Assembly: GCA_024734495.1 (NCBI GenBank)
Contig: JALMQS010000881.1
Coordinates: 1-64,000, forward strand
DNA: 64,000 nucleotides
Source: Forficula auricularia
Lineage: Eukaryota; Arthropoda; Insecta; Dermaptera; Forficulidae
Direction of reading: 5' to 3'
Position 1 is the stretch's first letter, and each line of letters begins with the position of its first letter. A program made the translations under genes and the position numbers. Under the pieces are notes generated by a model. That model did no database searches and was not told the DNA's origin. It saw only the letters and a program-made list of their open reading frames with translations. Of this stretch, positions 54,196 to 63,469 are shown piece by piece.

Positions 54196-54378
54196 TTAAT
54201 AATTTACCAGGTCTGTAACTTTAAAATGCGGGTTTTTTTCCAATAGATGGTCCACAAAGCCTATAAATTCTGGCGCCATATGTCGTTTTGAAGCTATGAC
54301 AGCAAGCTTCAAAACGTCATTTTTGTTTAAACGTTTAAGAGTTAGTAACATACTTTTTTCGGTGGTAAACATGTCGAG
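54196..54378 (-). CDS. Unassigned 5' exon, minus strand
   Basis: Minus strand from an ATG at about 54372: MFTTEKSMLLTLKRLNKNDV, LKLAVIASKRHMAPEFIGFV, DHLLEKNPHFKVTDL, then GTAAAT. It reads like a folded helical domain start. Family not recognised. Candidates for later exons are the triplicated segment at 50998-51361 and the ORF at 47979-48220, but the joins are not proven. Confidence 0.5.
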   Translation of the reverse strand, partial: LDMFTTEKSMLLTLKRLNKNDVLKLAVIASKRHMAPEFIGFVDHLLEKNPHFKVTDLVNY

Positions 54379-54717
54379 TTTTGAGGCAAACAAAGATCAT
54401 GCTGATTTTTTTATTCAATCAATTATTCACCAGCGGAAACACATCGAATACTTGTGGAAACATACCAACATTGGCGTAGTTAGGGAATTTTCCTAAGGGG
54501 GCAGCCGCAGTGCCAGGGTTGAGCGAGGTGTGGCCACCGCCCAACCAAATTTTTGTTGAAAAACTGCAATTTTTTGCAAAAAATCGCAGTTTTTCTTTCA
54601 TAAAATGAAAATTACTGATCCTAGAAACTTGATTTCTATCTCATTCTGTAGGAAATCTTATTGACTTGAACATTTACTTGGACCACTTTTTTGATAAAAC
54701 TCTTAGATTTATAGATA

Positions 54718-56358
54718 CACCAATACCTCGCTTTGCGTCGTTTCATTTTGCGTTTTTTCGAAGTTGCGTCGCTGCTTAATTAGTACTAATTTTCACTCGC
54801 GTCGTTAGATTTTCGAGGTTGCGTTGTTTTGGGTTCGAGTCTTTAATTTTTTTTTTGAAATTTTCTTTTTTTTCTAAAAGATGGCACCACTTTTGTTTCT
54901 AATTGCGCCATGCCATCAAAACTCGGGGATTCCCTTTCTAACTGAAAATCAACGCAATTTTAATACAGTTTTATTTTCACTTTGTTTTGCTAATTTTAGA
55001 GTTCAGTTTCAATTATGTAGTGTGTTGTGCTTTTTGTAACGTTTCAATTAGTGTGTTGTGCTTTTTTTAAAAGAGAATAATACATTTTTATAAATTTTTA
55101 CAGATTGTTTCTGGTTACAAAAAAGGTAAATATTTTTTCAATTTATTTATTGGCAGAGTTATATTATTTTTTTTACATACACTTGTAATTTTTTTAGCCA
55201 AATGAGTGGAAAGGCCGCTGCTTGTAGAATTACCAAAAATAAAAAAAAAGCTATCAGCTTGGAGACAAAATTAGATATTCTGCGACGATTTGATAAGGGA
55301 GAGAAGGCTGTGGAGATAGCAAAGGCTGTTGATCTGGCTGCAACAACTGTCAGAACTATTAGAGATCGAGATGGGGATAAAATAAGAGAGGCTGCAAAAT
55401 CTGCAACATCATTAGATGCTAAAACGATGACCCGTACAAGGAGTGCTTTGATGATCAAAATGGAGTCCTTGCTTTCTATTTGGATTGAAAATCAAGTTGC
55501 GCAGAGAATACCATTAAGTAAAATGGTAATTCAGACGAAAGCAAAAAGCTTATTTGATGACATAAAATGTAAAGCAGTATCCAACGATAATGCTAGTGGT
55601 AGTAATACAGGCAAGAATGAAACATTTGAAGCTAGTCAGGGCTGGTTTGAGAGATTCAAGGTTCGAGCAAATCTGCACAGCATTGCTCTTAAAGGCGAAG
55701 CAGCTAGCGCTGATATAACTGCTGCAGAACGCTACCCGTCAGAGTTAAAAGCATTAATTCCTAAAGGTGGTGCTAATGAAGAAGATGACAGTGACCGTTC
55801 AATAGAAATCTCCGAAGAACAAAATTTAACCTCCAAACAAATTTCCAAAGCGATGTGTTTGATTGACGAAGCTATGGAGATTTTTTTAAAAAACGATCCT
55901 GACAGCGGAAGGAGTTTTAAAGTGTCCCAGGCGGTAGCTACGAATATCAATTGCTACAAGGAAATTTATTTTACGTTGAAAAAAAAGCTGTTCAGCAAAC
56001 ATTGGACCAATTTTTTGTGAAAGAAAGCCGACTTACGACAACAGCCACTATGGACTCATCAGACAGTGATTAATTTTAATTTTGTTTTTCATAAATTAAT
56101 TGAATAGTTTATTTTGTTTTAATTGAATACGTTTTTTTTTGTTTTTTGTATGTATGTAATAAAATTTTATATTATTTTTGTTTTTTAAATGTTTACTTTG
56201 TTCAATTTTCTTTTTAAAAAGTAGTATTTTCGTAACCCTGGAACCTATCTAAGATCTTTACATGGTTTGCTATAGAAAATCTTAATTCACTTTCCGTCGT
56301 TTCAATTAGCGTCCTGTTTTTTTGGAACGTAACCCCGACGCAAAGTGAGGTATTGGTG
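54718..56358 (+). mobile_element. Tigger/pogo element with TA target duplication
   Basis: 1,641 bp; TIR CACCAATACCTCGCTTTGCG, inverted at the right end with one mismatch in 23. TA at 54716-54717 and 56359-56360. The host palindrome's other arm (56411-56420, GGATATCTATAAAT inverted) and the copy near 20290 show the site with a single TA. Confidence 0.85.
55202..56020 (+). CDS. Tigger/pogo transposase lacking the DDE domain
   Basis: 272-residue ORF. Residues about 8-60 are a psq-type HTH (AISLETKLDILRRFDKGEKA, VEIAKAVDLAATTVRTIRD). About 80-170 form the CENP-B/Tc5-type HTH, ending in the typical FEASQGWFERFKVRANLHSI and ALKGEAASAD. The sequence then jumps directly to the acidic C-terminal tail (EEDDSDRSIEISEEQNLTSK, AMCLIDEAMEIFLKNDPDS). 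The entire DDE catalytic domain is missing, compared with about 500 residues in full transposases. The last 13 codons are out of frame: an 8-A run at 55979-55986 shifts the frame, and the alternative frame reads a PCNA-binding-type motif (QQTLDQFF) and ends TMDSSDSD. Could still bind DNA, but cannot catalyse transposition. Confidence 0.85.
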   Translation: MSGKAAACRITKNKKKAISLETKLDILRRFDKGEKAVEIAKAVDLAATTVRTIRDRDGDKIREAAKSATSLDAKTMTRTRSALMIKMESLLSIWIENQVAQRIPLSKMVIQTKAKSLFDDIKCKAVSNDNASGSNTGKNETFEASQGWFERFKVRANLHSIALKGEAASADITAAERYPSELKALIPKGGANEEDDSDRSIEISEEQNLTSKQISKAMCLIDEAMEIFLKNDPDSGRSFKVSQAVATNINCYKEIYFTLKKKLFSKHWTNFL

Positions 56359-57082
56359 TATCCAGCATTTTCCATGACGCATGAGGATTCGGATCATATT
56401 CTGTCCAGAAAATGTAGGATATCTATAAATCAAAGAGTTTTAACAAAAAAGTGGTCCAAATAAACGTTCAAGTCAACAAAATTTTATAGAGAATGAGATA
56501 GAAATCAAGTTTCTAGGATGAGTGGTTTTCATTTTATGAAGGAAAACTGAGATTTTTTGGAAAAAATTGCATTTTTTTCAAAATTTCAACCTCATTGCGA
56601 CACGGGTTACCATTATCCAATTAATATGAAACTTTGTTTAAATTGTAGCAAATTTAATCTAGTTTTGAAATGTAAGTATAGAGTCTTCTTTGTTGAAAAC
56701 GTGCTCCTTCATGGTCAAAATGGGAAAAAATCGAAAAAAGTGTGAGTTTTAGAGATATTCAAAAGTGATCCTGGGGGCTGTTTTTTGAATCCCCATTAAA
56801 AATAGAACTACTAGACCAATTTTGCATTTCATTTTTTTAATCAATGAGAATATGTGTTCTCTTTAATTTACTAAAGAACGGTTATTTATAGAATATGAAC
56901 TGTTTTCGAGTTTTAAGCGAAAAACTAGAAAATTTCGAGGTTTTTCGGCCCCCAAAAGTTGTCCCCAGACTTTCGAGATCGCAAACTTAGATTTTCTTAA
57001 AAAATGTATGTTATTGTTTAATGTAAAGCGGCTTACTGTTGTCAACTGACTTAACTTTCTGTGATCGAAATTTGGTGTATTG

Positions 57083-57325
57083 TTTATATAAAATATAAAT
57101 TTCTTTAAATACAATCAGAAGAAACATTTATTAATGTTTCCAAAGTTTTGGGAGAAATTTTTCCTTTATCAATGAAAAAATTAGTTGCTTTATTACTACT
57201 CTTTCATTAAGCAACTAATTTTCTAATTTTTTATTGATAAAGGGAAAATTTCTCCTAAGACTGGAATCATGAATAATTATTTCTTCTGATTGTATTTGGA
57301 GAAATTTATATTTTATCTTTACCAA
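57083..57325. repeat. Palindrome with decayed hammerhead-like arms
   Basis: AATTTCT...ATACAATCAGAAGAAA is mirrored; each arm has ATTGATAAAGG(G)AAAA-TTTCTCC then AAAAC or AAGAC. Confidence 0.6.
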
Positions 57326-57545
57326 ATCTTTAATCATTTTAGAAAAAATAACTTATTTATAGCACTTTTAACTCCGGTTACTTTCATAATAAAATTGTAC
57401 CTTTTGTACTCGTTCTGCAATCGTATAGGAGTGGATAATTAATTTCCTATTGATCTAATTGAAAATTGTAAAATATGGCTACTACAAGTTTAATCTTTTG
57501 GAAATAGTGAGCAATTTAAAATTCCTTGGGACACCCTATAAAAGT

Positions 57546-57660
57546 TTACTAAGAGTTAAGGATTCTTGGTCACTTGTTTCACATTAAAATAATAAAAGAT
57601 ATAAATTTTTTTAATTTTAATGTGAAACAAGTGACCAAGAATCCTTAACTCATAGTAAAT
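57546..57660. repeat. Hairpin next to module P
   Basis: AGTTAAGGATTCTTGGTCAC TTGTTTCACATTAAAAT pairs with its inverted copy; loop about 20 bases. Confidence 0.75.
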
Positions 57661-57702
57661 GAATATTACATATGATATTTATTTACTCTTATCTTTATTA
57701 AA

Positions 57703-57735
57703 GATGTTTCACCTTGCATCAACACCACAATCTCT
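57703..57735 (-). repeat. Conserved module P, copy 6
   Basis: Minus strand GGTGTTGATGCAAGGTGAAA. Confidence 0.5.
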
Positions 57736-58029
57736 ACTAATTACCCTATAAAAGGTATATCTTTTTAGACCAAATGAAATTAAAATTTTCTAGTATTATC
57801 ACGATATTAGCTCTGATTTCTGAAGCTCTTCAAGTATTAATTCAGACCAAAAGTCAGATCGTTTGAGTTGTTCAAGCTACTTTTATCCACACTTAATGGC
57901 GGCTTTAGTACAAAGACCCGAAACATCGTGATAAAACTAGAAATTTTTTATTAATTTTCTAATTCCTTCTTCAAGATCATTCCTTTTATTGAACTGGACT
58001 CAACTATTAAATATTCATGTGAAATATTA

Positions 58030-58089
58030 GTATTAGACTGAAGATTAAAACAAAGTTTTGCCTTTCGAAACTATTGTTTCAAAAAATAC
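58030..58089 (+). ncRNA. Hammerhead ribozyme candidate
   Basis: GTATTAGA (58030-58037) with TC...AATAC (58079-58089) as helix I. CTGAAGA 58038-58044, AAAAC/GTTTT helix II with uneven spacing, GAAAC 58067-58071, TATT, GTT as NUH. Confidence 0.5.
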
Positions 58090-58149
58090 ATTTTATAAAC
58101 AGAAAACGTACTGTTTTTTTAGTCATTATTAATTAAACAGATCTGTTAT

Positions 58150-58575
58150 TTTTTAAGAGGAAATCAATGAGATTGTCCTATGCTTGAAAAGTATATAATG
58201 GTTTATGTTTATTTCCATCAAACCAGCTACTCTCGGCATGAAACCCTTTTTAATTTTCAACCAAATATACATCAAAAACGGACTTTTTAAACCAAAAGCA
58301 ATCAGATACACTTGTTTTATTAGTTCATATGAAAATACAATTGCTAGTATCTTGGACTTGGGTTGTAAACAAAACTGAGTACCTATTTACTAAATAGATC
58401 AGGAGTTCCCCGAGTCTTTTTTCAATTAAAATTTTTCCATGGCGGCCTATCTTATGAAAAAGTATATAATATTATATCAAAACAATTACCGTATTTGGTC
58501 TTTCTAAATATATTTGTATTAGAATGAGGACATCCTCATTGATTTCCTCTTAAAATTCAACAACTCTCCTCTCTG
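58150..58575. repeat. Inverted module Q pair
   Basis: AGAGGAAATCAATGAGATTG at 58157 and, inverted, CTCATTGATTTCCTCTTAAA at 58532; a further inverted copy at 59489. A fragment of the 9916 hAT MITE type lies at 58398-58445. Confidence 0.5.
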
Positions 58576-58681
58576 CTAGAAAATCTTTTCAATTTTAAAT
58601 CTGCTGCTCATTTAAAAATACTTATTTAATTTTATTATTTATTTGCCTAAAACGAAAATTAATCATACCTATCATTTTTAC

Positions 58682-58856
58682 AGATAAAATTTAAAAAGAC
58701 AGTCGAACAAAATGCCATCTGTTTATATTTATTCAAAATTATGTCCATTGATTCAGATGCAAAATTTGTCAGAAGCTGCAGAGAAATCCTTGCATTTCAT
58801 AACAATTGGTATCCACTATGTTCAGATATTATTCTTGTGTTCAGAAATTGGGGTAA
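58682..58856 (+). CDS. Possible exon, unknown gene
   Basis: Between TTTTTACAG and G|GTAATT a frame reads KTVEQNAICLYLFKIMSIDS, DAKFVRSCREILAFHNNWYP, LCSDIILVFRNW. Not recognised, and no joining exon was found. Confidence 0.3.
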
Positions 58857-58929
58857 TTTTATTTTTATTTATTAATTAAAATTTAAATCATTAAAATAAA
58901 ATAAAATTGAAACGCTTAATAGTATTTCG

Positions 58930-59460
58930 TTTATTGGGCCTACGAGGAGCGGGCCGCCTCTTACAAAGACAAAAGACCATTACACAAATTTATTTACAAA
59001 TCTTTCACACTTTCAGCTTCAGAACAAATTAATTCAGATTCAGAGCTGGTGGCTGAGAGAGCCAGGATTAATCCTGACTCACATTTCACATTTCTTTTTT
59101 TGTATGTACAAATAATAATCATACGCCACCCGCTCTATATGTTCTTCTGCTGAAAGTGTAAAAATTAAGGAGAGATCCCCTCATCGCCCTATATGTCAAA
59201 TTGTTTATTGTTTTTTGGGATATACCCAGGGCGATGAGGGACTCCACCGCTTTATGCCACCACACTCCCTTCCACGAGAGTGTGATGGCCTCGACCCTGA
59301 CCGAGCCCGCCCCGACGCCAAATCGCTCCACAATATTATCCACCAGACTGGAGTTGCCCCTATATTTTTCTATTTTGTTTCGGTGGGCAACGCCCAGTCC
59401 TGCAAGCGCGGAGACGATCTGGACCTCCGAAACCCACACCACCCCCGACGCAGATTAGAT
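58930..59460 (-). mobile_element. Probable retroelement fragment
   Basis: Minus-strand ORF 59442-59119 (VQIVSALAGLGVAHRNKIEK, VERFGVGAGSVRVEAITLSW, VESLIALGISQKTINNLTYR), GC-rich compared with its surroundings and ending in an AT-rich 3' part. It looks like an RT-element C-terminal region, but the family is uncertain. Inserted among module Q copies. Confidence 0.4.
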
Positions 59461-59985
59461 CTTTATTATTTATTGAGCTGAGGACACTCTCATTGATTTC
59501 CTCTTAAACAACTTTGCTACTCTCTGCAAGAAAATCTTTTCAAATTAATTTCTTCTCTAAATTCAATTTCACTTTGTCCATAAATTCCATTTTTTACAAT
59601 TGATATTTAGTAGATTTCTTCTTTTCCCTTTCCGATTCTTCTGGAAATGAGTGATTATTTATTTATTATATATTTACTTATTATTAAAATTATAAATTAG
59701 AAACCTCATTATTATTATGAAATATATTCAAAAAATAATTTTTAACTCTTCAATTAAAAATTTTTTGGTCTGGTAGTTTTCAAATACTAATATTTTTCTA
59801 GTCATGAGAGTTCCTCATAAATAATCGGCCAAACCAATTTTCGTAAAAAGAAAGATAAACTAGGAATTTTAATTTATGAAAGTATGAAATATATTTAATA
59901 TAAAGTAATTTAATTAAAAATGTTTAATTCAATGTAGGTATATTTATTTATTACAGATCTTAAAAGGAAAACCTGATTAGAAAAT

Positions 59986-60432
59986 ATGAGTGAAACTGAT
60001 CAATTCTTTGATAAATGTATTTTCTATATTTCCTCATGTAAATTAGGCCCATTAAGAAGAAAATTTTTTGAAAATAAGATTCAATCTTTAGGTGGAAAAT
60101 TAATACCAGAGGAAGATAAAAACAGATTCCATGAAATCACTCACATTATTTTTGAACAAACTTATCTATCAGATCATGAAAAATGCTTGTATTCATTACA
60201 AAAACTAAATATTATTCCTGAAATTGTCAATAGAAAAATTCGGGTGATCGGCACAGATTGGATAAGTGAATGTTTCGAAAAAAAATCTCTTATAGATACA
60301 CAGCCATACGAATTTATTTTACCTTCAAACCTTGAAAAGCCTGGAAGAGAAACAGAATCAAACAAAAGAAAATTTGAAATTGATATTCAACCGGAAACAT
60401 CAAAAAAAAAATTTCGATCCGTAAACGTTGAG
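59986..60432 (+). CDS. POLL: POLL exon 1, BRCT domain
   Basis: ATG at 59986, preceded by an in-frame stop (TAG at 59977). Ends GAG|GTAAAT. Confidence 0.85.
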
Positions 60433-62807
60433 GTAAATATAGTTATTTCAACATCATTCATCTTTTCTCAATAACTTGTGTAATATTTTTATAATTTAAG
60501 AGTTTTAAATGCTCCCAATCTTCAAAAAGTAAAGATAGTCCTGTTTTTAATCAACAATTGATAGATGAACTAGATAAATTACATAACGCTTTTAAAAATT
60601 CTGGCGATACCTGGAGATCTTTTAGTTATGCAAAAGCTATTTCATCTTTAAAAAGCGCTGATCATGAAATCTCTAACTACGAGGTAAATAATTTATTAAA
60701 ATTTATTATTTTAATTATGAAATTGCGGGACAAATTGTCTTTTACTAAATCTAAGCTATCATGGATAAATTTTATTACATATACCCCCTCGAAAGGCTAT
60801 CCGGGCTTGACCACCTACACCTACCAATTTAACATAAATATTTCGTTGAAAGATTAAATCTTCATTTGTAAATAAAATTGCCATCTAGTGATTCTAAATT
60901 TAAACAGATAGCTATGTTGTGTACTTGAATTAAGATTCTAAATTTAAACAGATAGCTATGTTGTGTACTTGAATTAAAGATCGATGAGTGTTTCGAATTT
61001 TGAATTTCTTCTAGCATGATGACTTGTTATAATTTAGAATCCCTAGATCTCAAATTTTACTCATTAAGATTAAATCTTTCAGTGAAATATTTGGCCTGAT
61101 ATATCTATGTTAGATTAGTTTGCCTTGGCACTTTGGTTCAATTCCCGAGGGTAGTGAATAAGAATTCTTCTGATAAGAAATAAAAATGATCTATGACAGC
61201 TCGAATTTAGCACTATACAATATCTCGAGAATTTTTAAAATAGGGTCAAGTTCAGGGGCGCATTTTTTAATGAGAATTGGTGGGATGCCATCTGGGCCAG
61301 CGGCGGGGTTGGATTTCAATTTTTTAATGGCTTTTTGATTATTTGGGGCCTGAAAATCATTTTGCCCATGAGGTTGGTTTGGGGTTAAGCTCTTTGTCAT
61401 CTAAAGTAGAGTTTTTTATAATGATATTGATACAAGAAGAAGTTGCACCAAGAAGGTACAACCTCTGTAGTCCGTGGTGGACCCTTGTAACGTGAAGATA
61501 AGGGGAGATTTAGGGATTGGGTAGCAGTCGAAGGTATCTGTGGATGCTGGTCTTGAAAGATTGAAGGTTATAAGTTGCTGGAAAGACGATCGGGGGAAGA
61601 GAGTTCCAGTCTCTAGATGTCATAGGGATAAATGAATTGGCGAATGCGTTTGTTCGATTAGTATTAGAGTTGTTGGCGAAAAAGGAGGCTAGTGATTCAG
61701 TTTTTTCAGTGGCGGTCGTGGCCACTGAACCATTTGGGTGGAAGAGGAGCGGAAGTGAGGGAGACACGAAATTTCTATTTATTGCCTTGTGTAAAGAGAA
61801 AAAGGCCCGTTATCCATTGGGGCAAGATGCGAGACGGTCAGCTATCCTCTGATCGAATGATTTTTTTGCCTCAGAGATAATTTTTTTGCAAGAACTTCGC
61901 GATTTGGTAAATGCAATTCGGTCACATTCTAGACGTGAAAGTTGCCATTTTTGAAAAGATTTGTTTGTTTTTTTTCACGGACGCCATCTCCACATTGTTT
62001 TCCAAACCAGGTCTTAGAATCCTTGTTTCCCTTAATCAATTTTGAGGGGACATAGTTTTCTAGGCCTTTCTGTATTGCCTCATTAAAGGCGACGGCGAAT
62101 TCTGAAGCGTTTTTATCTCTGATGCAGAGATCATTCCACTGGTAACCGGCAAAAAAGTCACGCATGTCATCCCAATCGGCATTTTTGAATAGCCAGATTT
62201 TCCTGGAGTTGGTGCGGGCTGGTGGGGGTTTTGGTAAATTGGCAGAGGTTTTAATTTTTATCGTTTCATTGTAAAGACATATAGAACATGTTATTAATAT
62301 TTTGTTATATCTTGAAATTTTAAGGAGGCCAGAGCTTTACCAGGGGTTGGTGAAAGAATGGCCGCTAAAATAGTTGAAATATTAGAAACTGGATCTCTTC
62401 GCAAAGTAGAAGAAATATGCAATGAAGAAAAGACAAAGATTTTAGATCTTTTTAATAAAATTTGGGGTGTTGGACCCACAATTTCACAGGCATGGTATCA
62501 ACAAGTAAGACCATTGTTTTAATCTTCTAGTAGTAGATAATTTTTGAGAAATTTCGAAAAAAAGAAGGAAGAAACCACTTTTTTCATGCACGATTACAAT
62601 ACTTGGCCATACCCTGTATGGTAAAGTAAAAAAATTGTTCTTTACATTGTTATTAATTATTTCTTTCTTATTTTTTAGGGGTTTCGTACTCTTGAAGATT
62701 TAAATTCCAAAGCAACATTAACGAAACAACAAAAAATTGGATTAACCTATTTTGAAGATATCAATTCTAGAATTCCCAGAGAAGAAGTTTATGAAATATA
62801 TACTTAT
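59986..62807 (+). CDS. POLL: DNA polymerase lambda-type (X family), N-terminal part
   Basis: Gap-filling polymerase of base excision repair and end joining; nuclear. Exons 59986-60432, 60501-60683, 62325-62504 and 62679-62807 join in phase 0 throughout. Exon 1 (149 residues) is a BRCT domain ([20 protein letters not shown], then [18 protein letters not shown] with the conserved Trp) plus a KKKFR basic patch. Exon 2 starts the 8-kDa domain ([17 protein letters not shown], cf. the conserved WR..YAKAI). Exon 3 has the helix-hairpin-helix [20 protein letters not shown] and [18 protein letters not shown]. Exon 4 has [20 protein letters not shown] and [20 protein letters not shown]. The palm with the catalytic Asp residues is not in the window. 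The order BRCT, 8-kDa, HhH fits Pol lambda; Pol mu or TdT is less likely from the [11 protein letters not shown] stretch. Exon 1 is preceded by an AG acceptor at 59957, so a 5' UTR exon is likely. Confidence 0.85.
60501..60683 (+). CDS. POLL: POLL exon 2, 8-kDa domain start
   Basis: TTTAAG acceptor, GAG|GTAAAT donor; intron 1 is 68 bases. Confidence 0.85.
60890..60985 (+). repeat. Tandem duplication
   Basis: GATTCTAAATTTAAACAGAT AGCTATGTTGTGTACTTGAATTAA occurs twice in tandem (about 45-bp unit). Confidence 0.8.
61191..62260 (-). mobile_element. LINE family L, longest copy, interrupted by its own kind
   Basis: Minus strand in order: linker region [20 protein letters not shown] (62165), then the block before the RT core ([20 protein letters not shown], about 61740), an inserted tail copy, and then the RT start [20 protein letters not shown] (about 61320). 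The RT core beyond this is lost. Lies in POLL intron 2. Confidence 0.8.
61414..61661 (-). mobile_element. LINE family L tail copy nested in the LINE above
   Basis: On the minus strand it encodes [35 protein letters not shown] and a stop, then a 3' UTR ending ATCAATATCATTATAAA. AACTCTA occurs on both sides, a likely target duplication. Confidence 0.75.
62325..62504 (+). CDS. POLL: POLL exon 3, helix-hairpin-helix
   Basis: TTTTAAG acceptor, CAA|GTAAGA donor. Confidence 0.9.
62575..62637 (-). mobile_element. Terminal fragment of the CAGGGTATGG element
   Basis: CATGCACGATTACAATACTT GGCCATACCCTGTATGG, inverted relative to 63473; only the end is present, in the short POLL intron 3. Confidence 0.65.
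62679..62807 (+). CDS. POLL: POLL exon 4, fingers region
   Basis: TTTTTTAG acceptor. The donor TAT|GTTAGT is the likely end because the frame otherwise stops at 62829-62831, before any palm motif. Confidence 0.75.
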
Positions 62808-62989
62808 GTTAGTACTAATTTAACACTATAATGTAATAATAAGTTATAAGATTATTCCTGAAATGATCAATTTTAACAAAAATTCGCAAATTTTACTCGT
62901 AGATTTAAATTAAATGAAATTTTTCCGAGAAAAGTACTTTTTAATATATATAGACATTCTTTACAAACAATATCTGTATCCTTGTCCTC

Positions 62990-63045
62990 AGGTGCTGATG
63001 ACGGTCTTAATTTGACCGAAACAATTTATATATATTTTTCCACCT
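62990..63045 (+). ncRNA. Hammerhead ribozyme candidate
   Basis: AGGTG/CACCT helix I, CTGATGA 62995-63001, GGTC-TTAATTT-GACC helix II, GAAAC 63018-63022, an AT-rich possible helix III (AAT/ATT) and TTC as NUH. In POLL's fourth intron. Confidence 0.55.
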
Positions 63046-63059
63046 AAATAAAAACATAA

Positions 63060-63465
63060 AATTTGAAAATATTTATTTTCATTTTTCAATCAAAAATATT
63101 ACCGCACATCGTGTACAAAAATCCTTCCGAAACACCTCAAACAGTTCTCCATATAACGACTAAATTAAACTTTATCTCTTCTACTTAATATAAATATTTT
63201 TATTTATTTGAGACTTGTTTTAAGGCCCTGTAAATTCATCTTCTAAGGGTATTTTAAAAATGTAGTGTTTAGGAGCAATCTGATTACTCTAAAAATCATT
63301 TTTCAAGTATGAGCTTTTTAATAATAATTATACCTAATTACATGTAATAATAATTTGTGTAATAAACAAAAAACAGTAATTTTTGAGTTATTAGGTTCTC
63401 CCAAACTCCACAGAAATATTTTACAAGAATTTTCAATATAATTTTACTCCCATTTGTATCAATTT
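63060..63465. other. POLL intron sequence
   Basis: AT-rich; no palm exon seen. Confidence 0.4.
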
Positions 63466-63469
63466 TTAC

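Larger units (their letters stand above)
54540..56790. repeat. Foldback repeat interrupted by a Tigger element
   Basis: 54540-54717 and about 56390-56570 are inverted (AGAAACTTGATTTCTATCTC / GAGATAGAAATCAAGTTTCT). The right side continues into the block shared with 20450-20650. Confidence 0.7.

Noticed and set aside
55159..55458. 99-residue minus-strand ORF
   Set aside because: Antisense of the Tigger transposase ORF.
62808..62831. True C-terminus of the polymerase at 62829
   Set aside because: A stop here would remove the whole catalytic palm; a GTTAGT donor just before it is the simpler reading.
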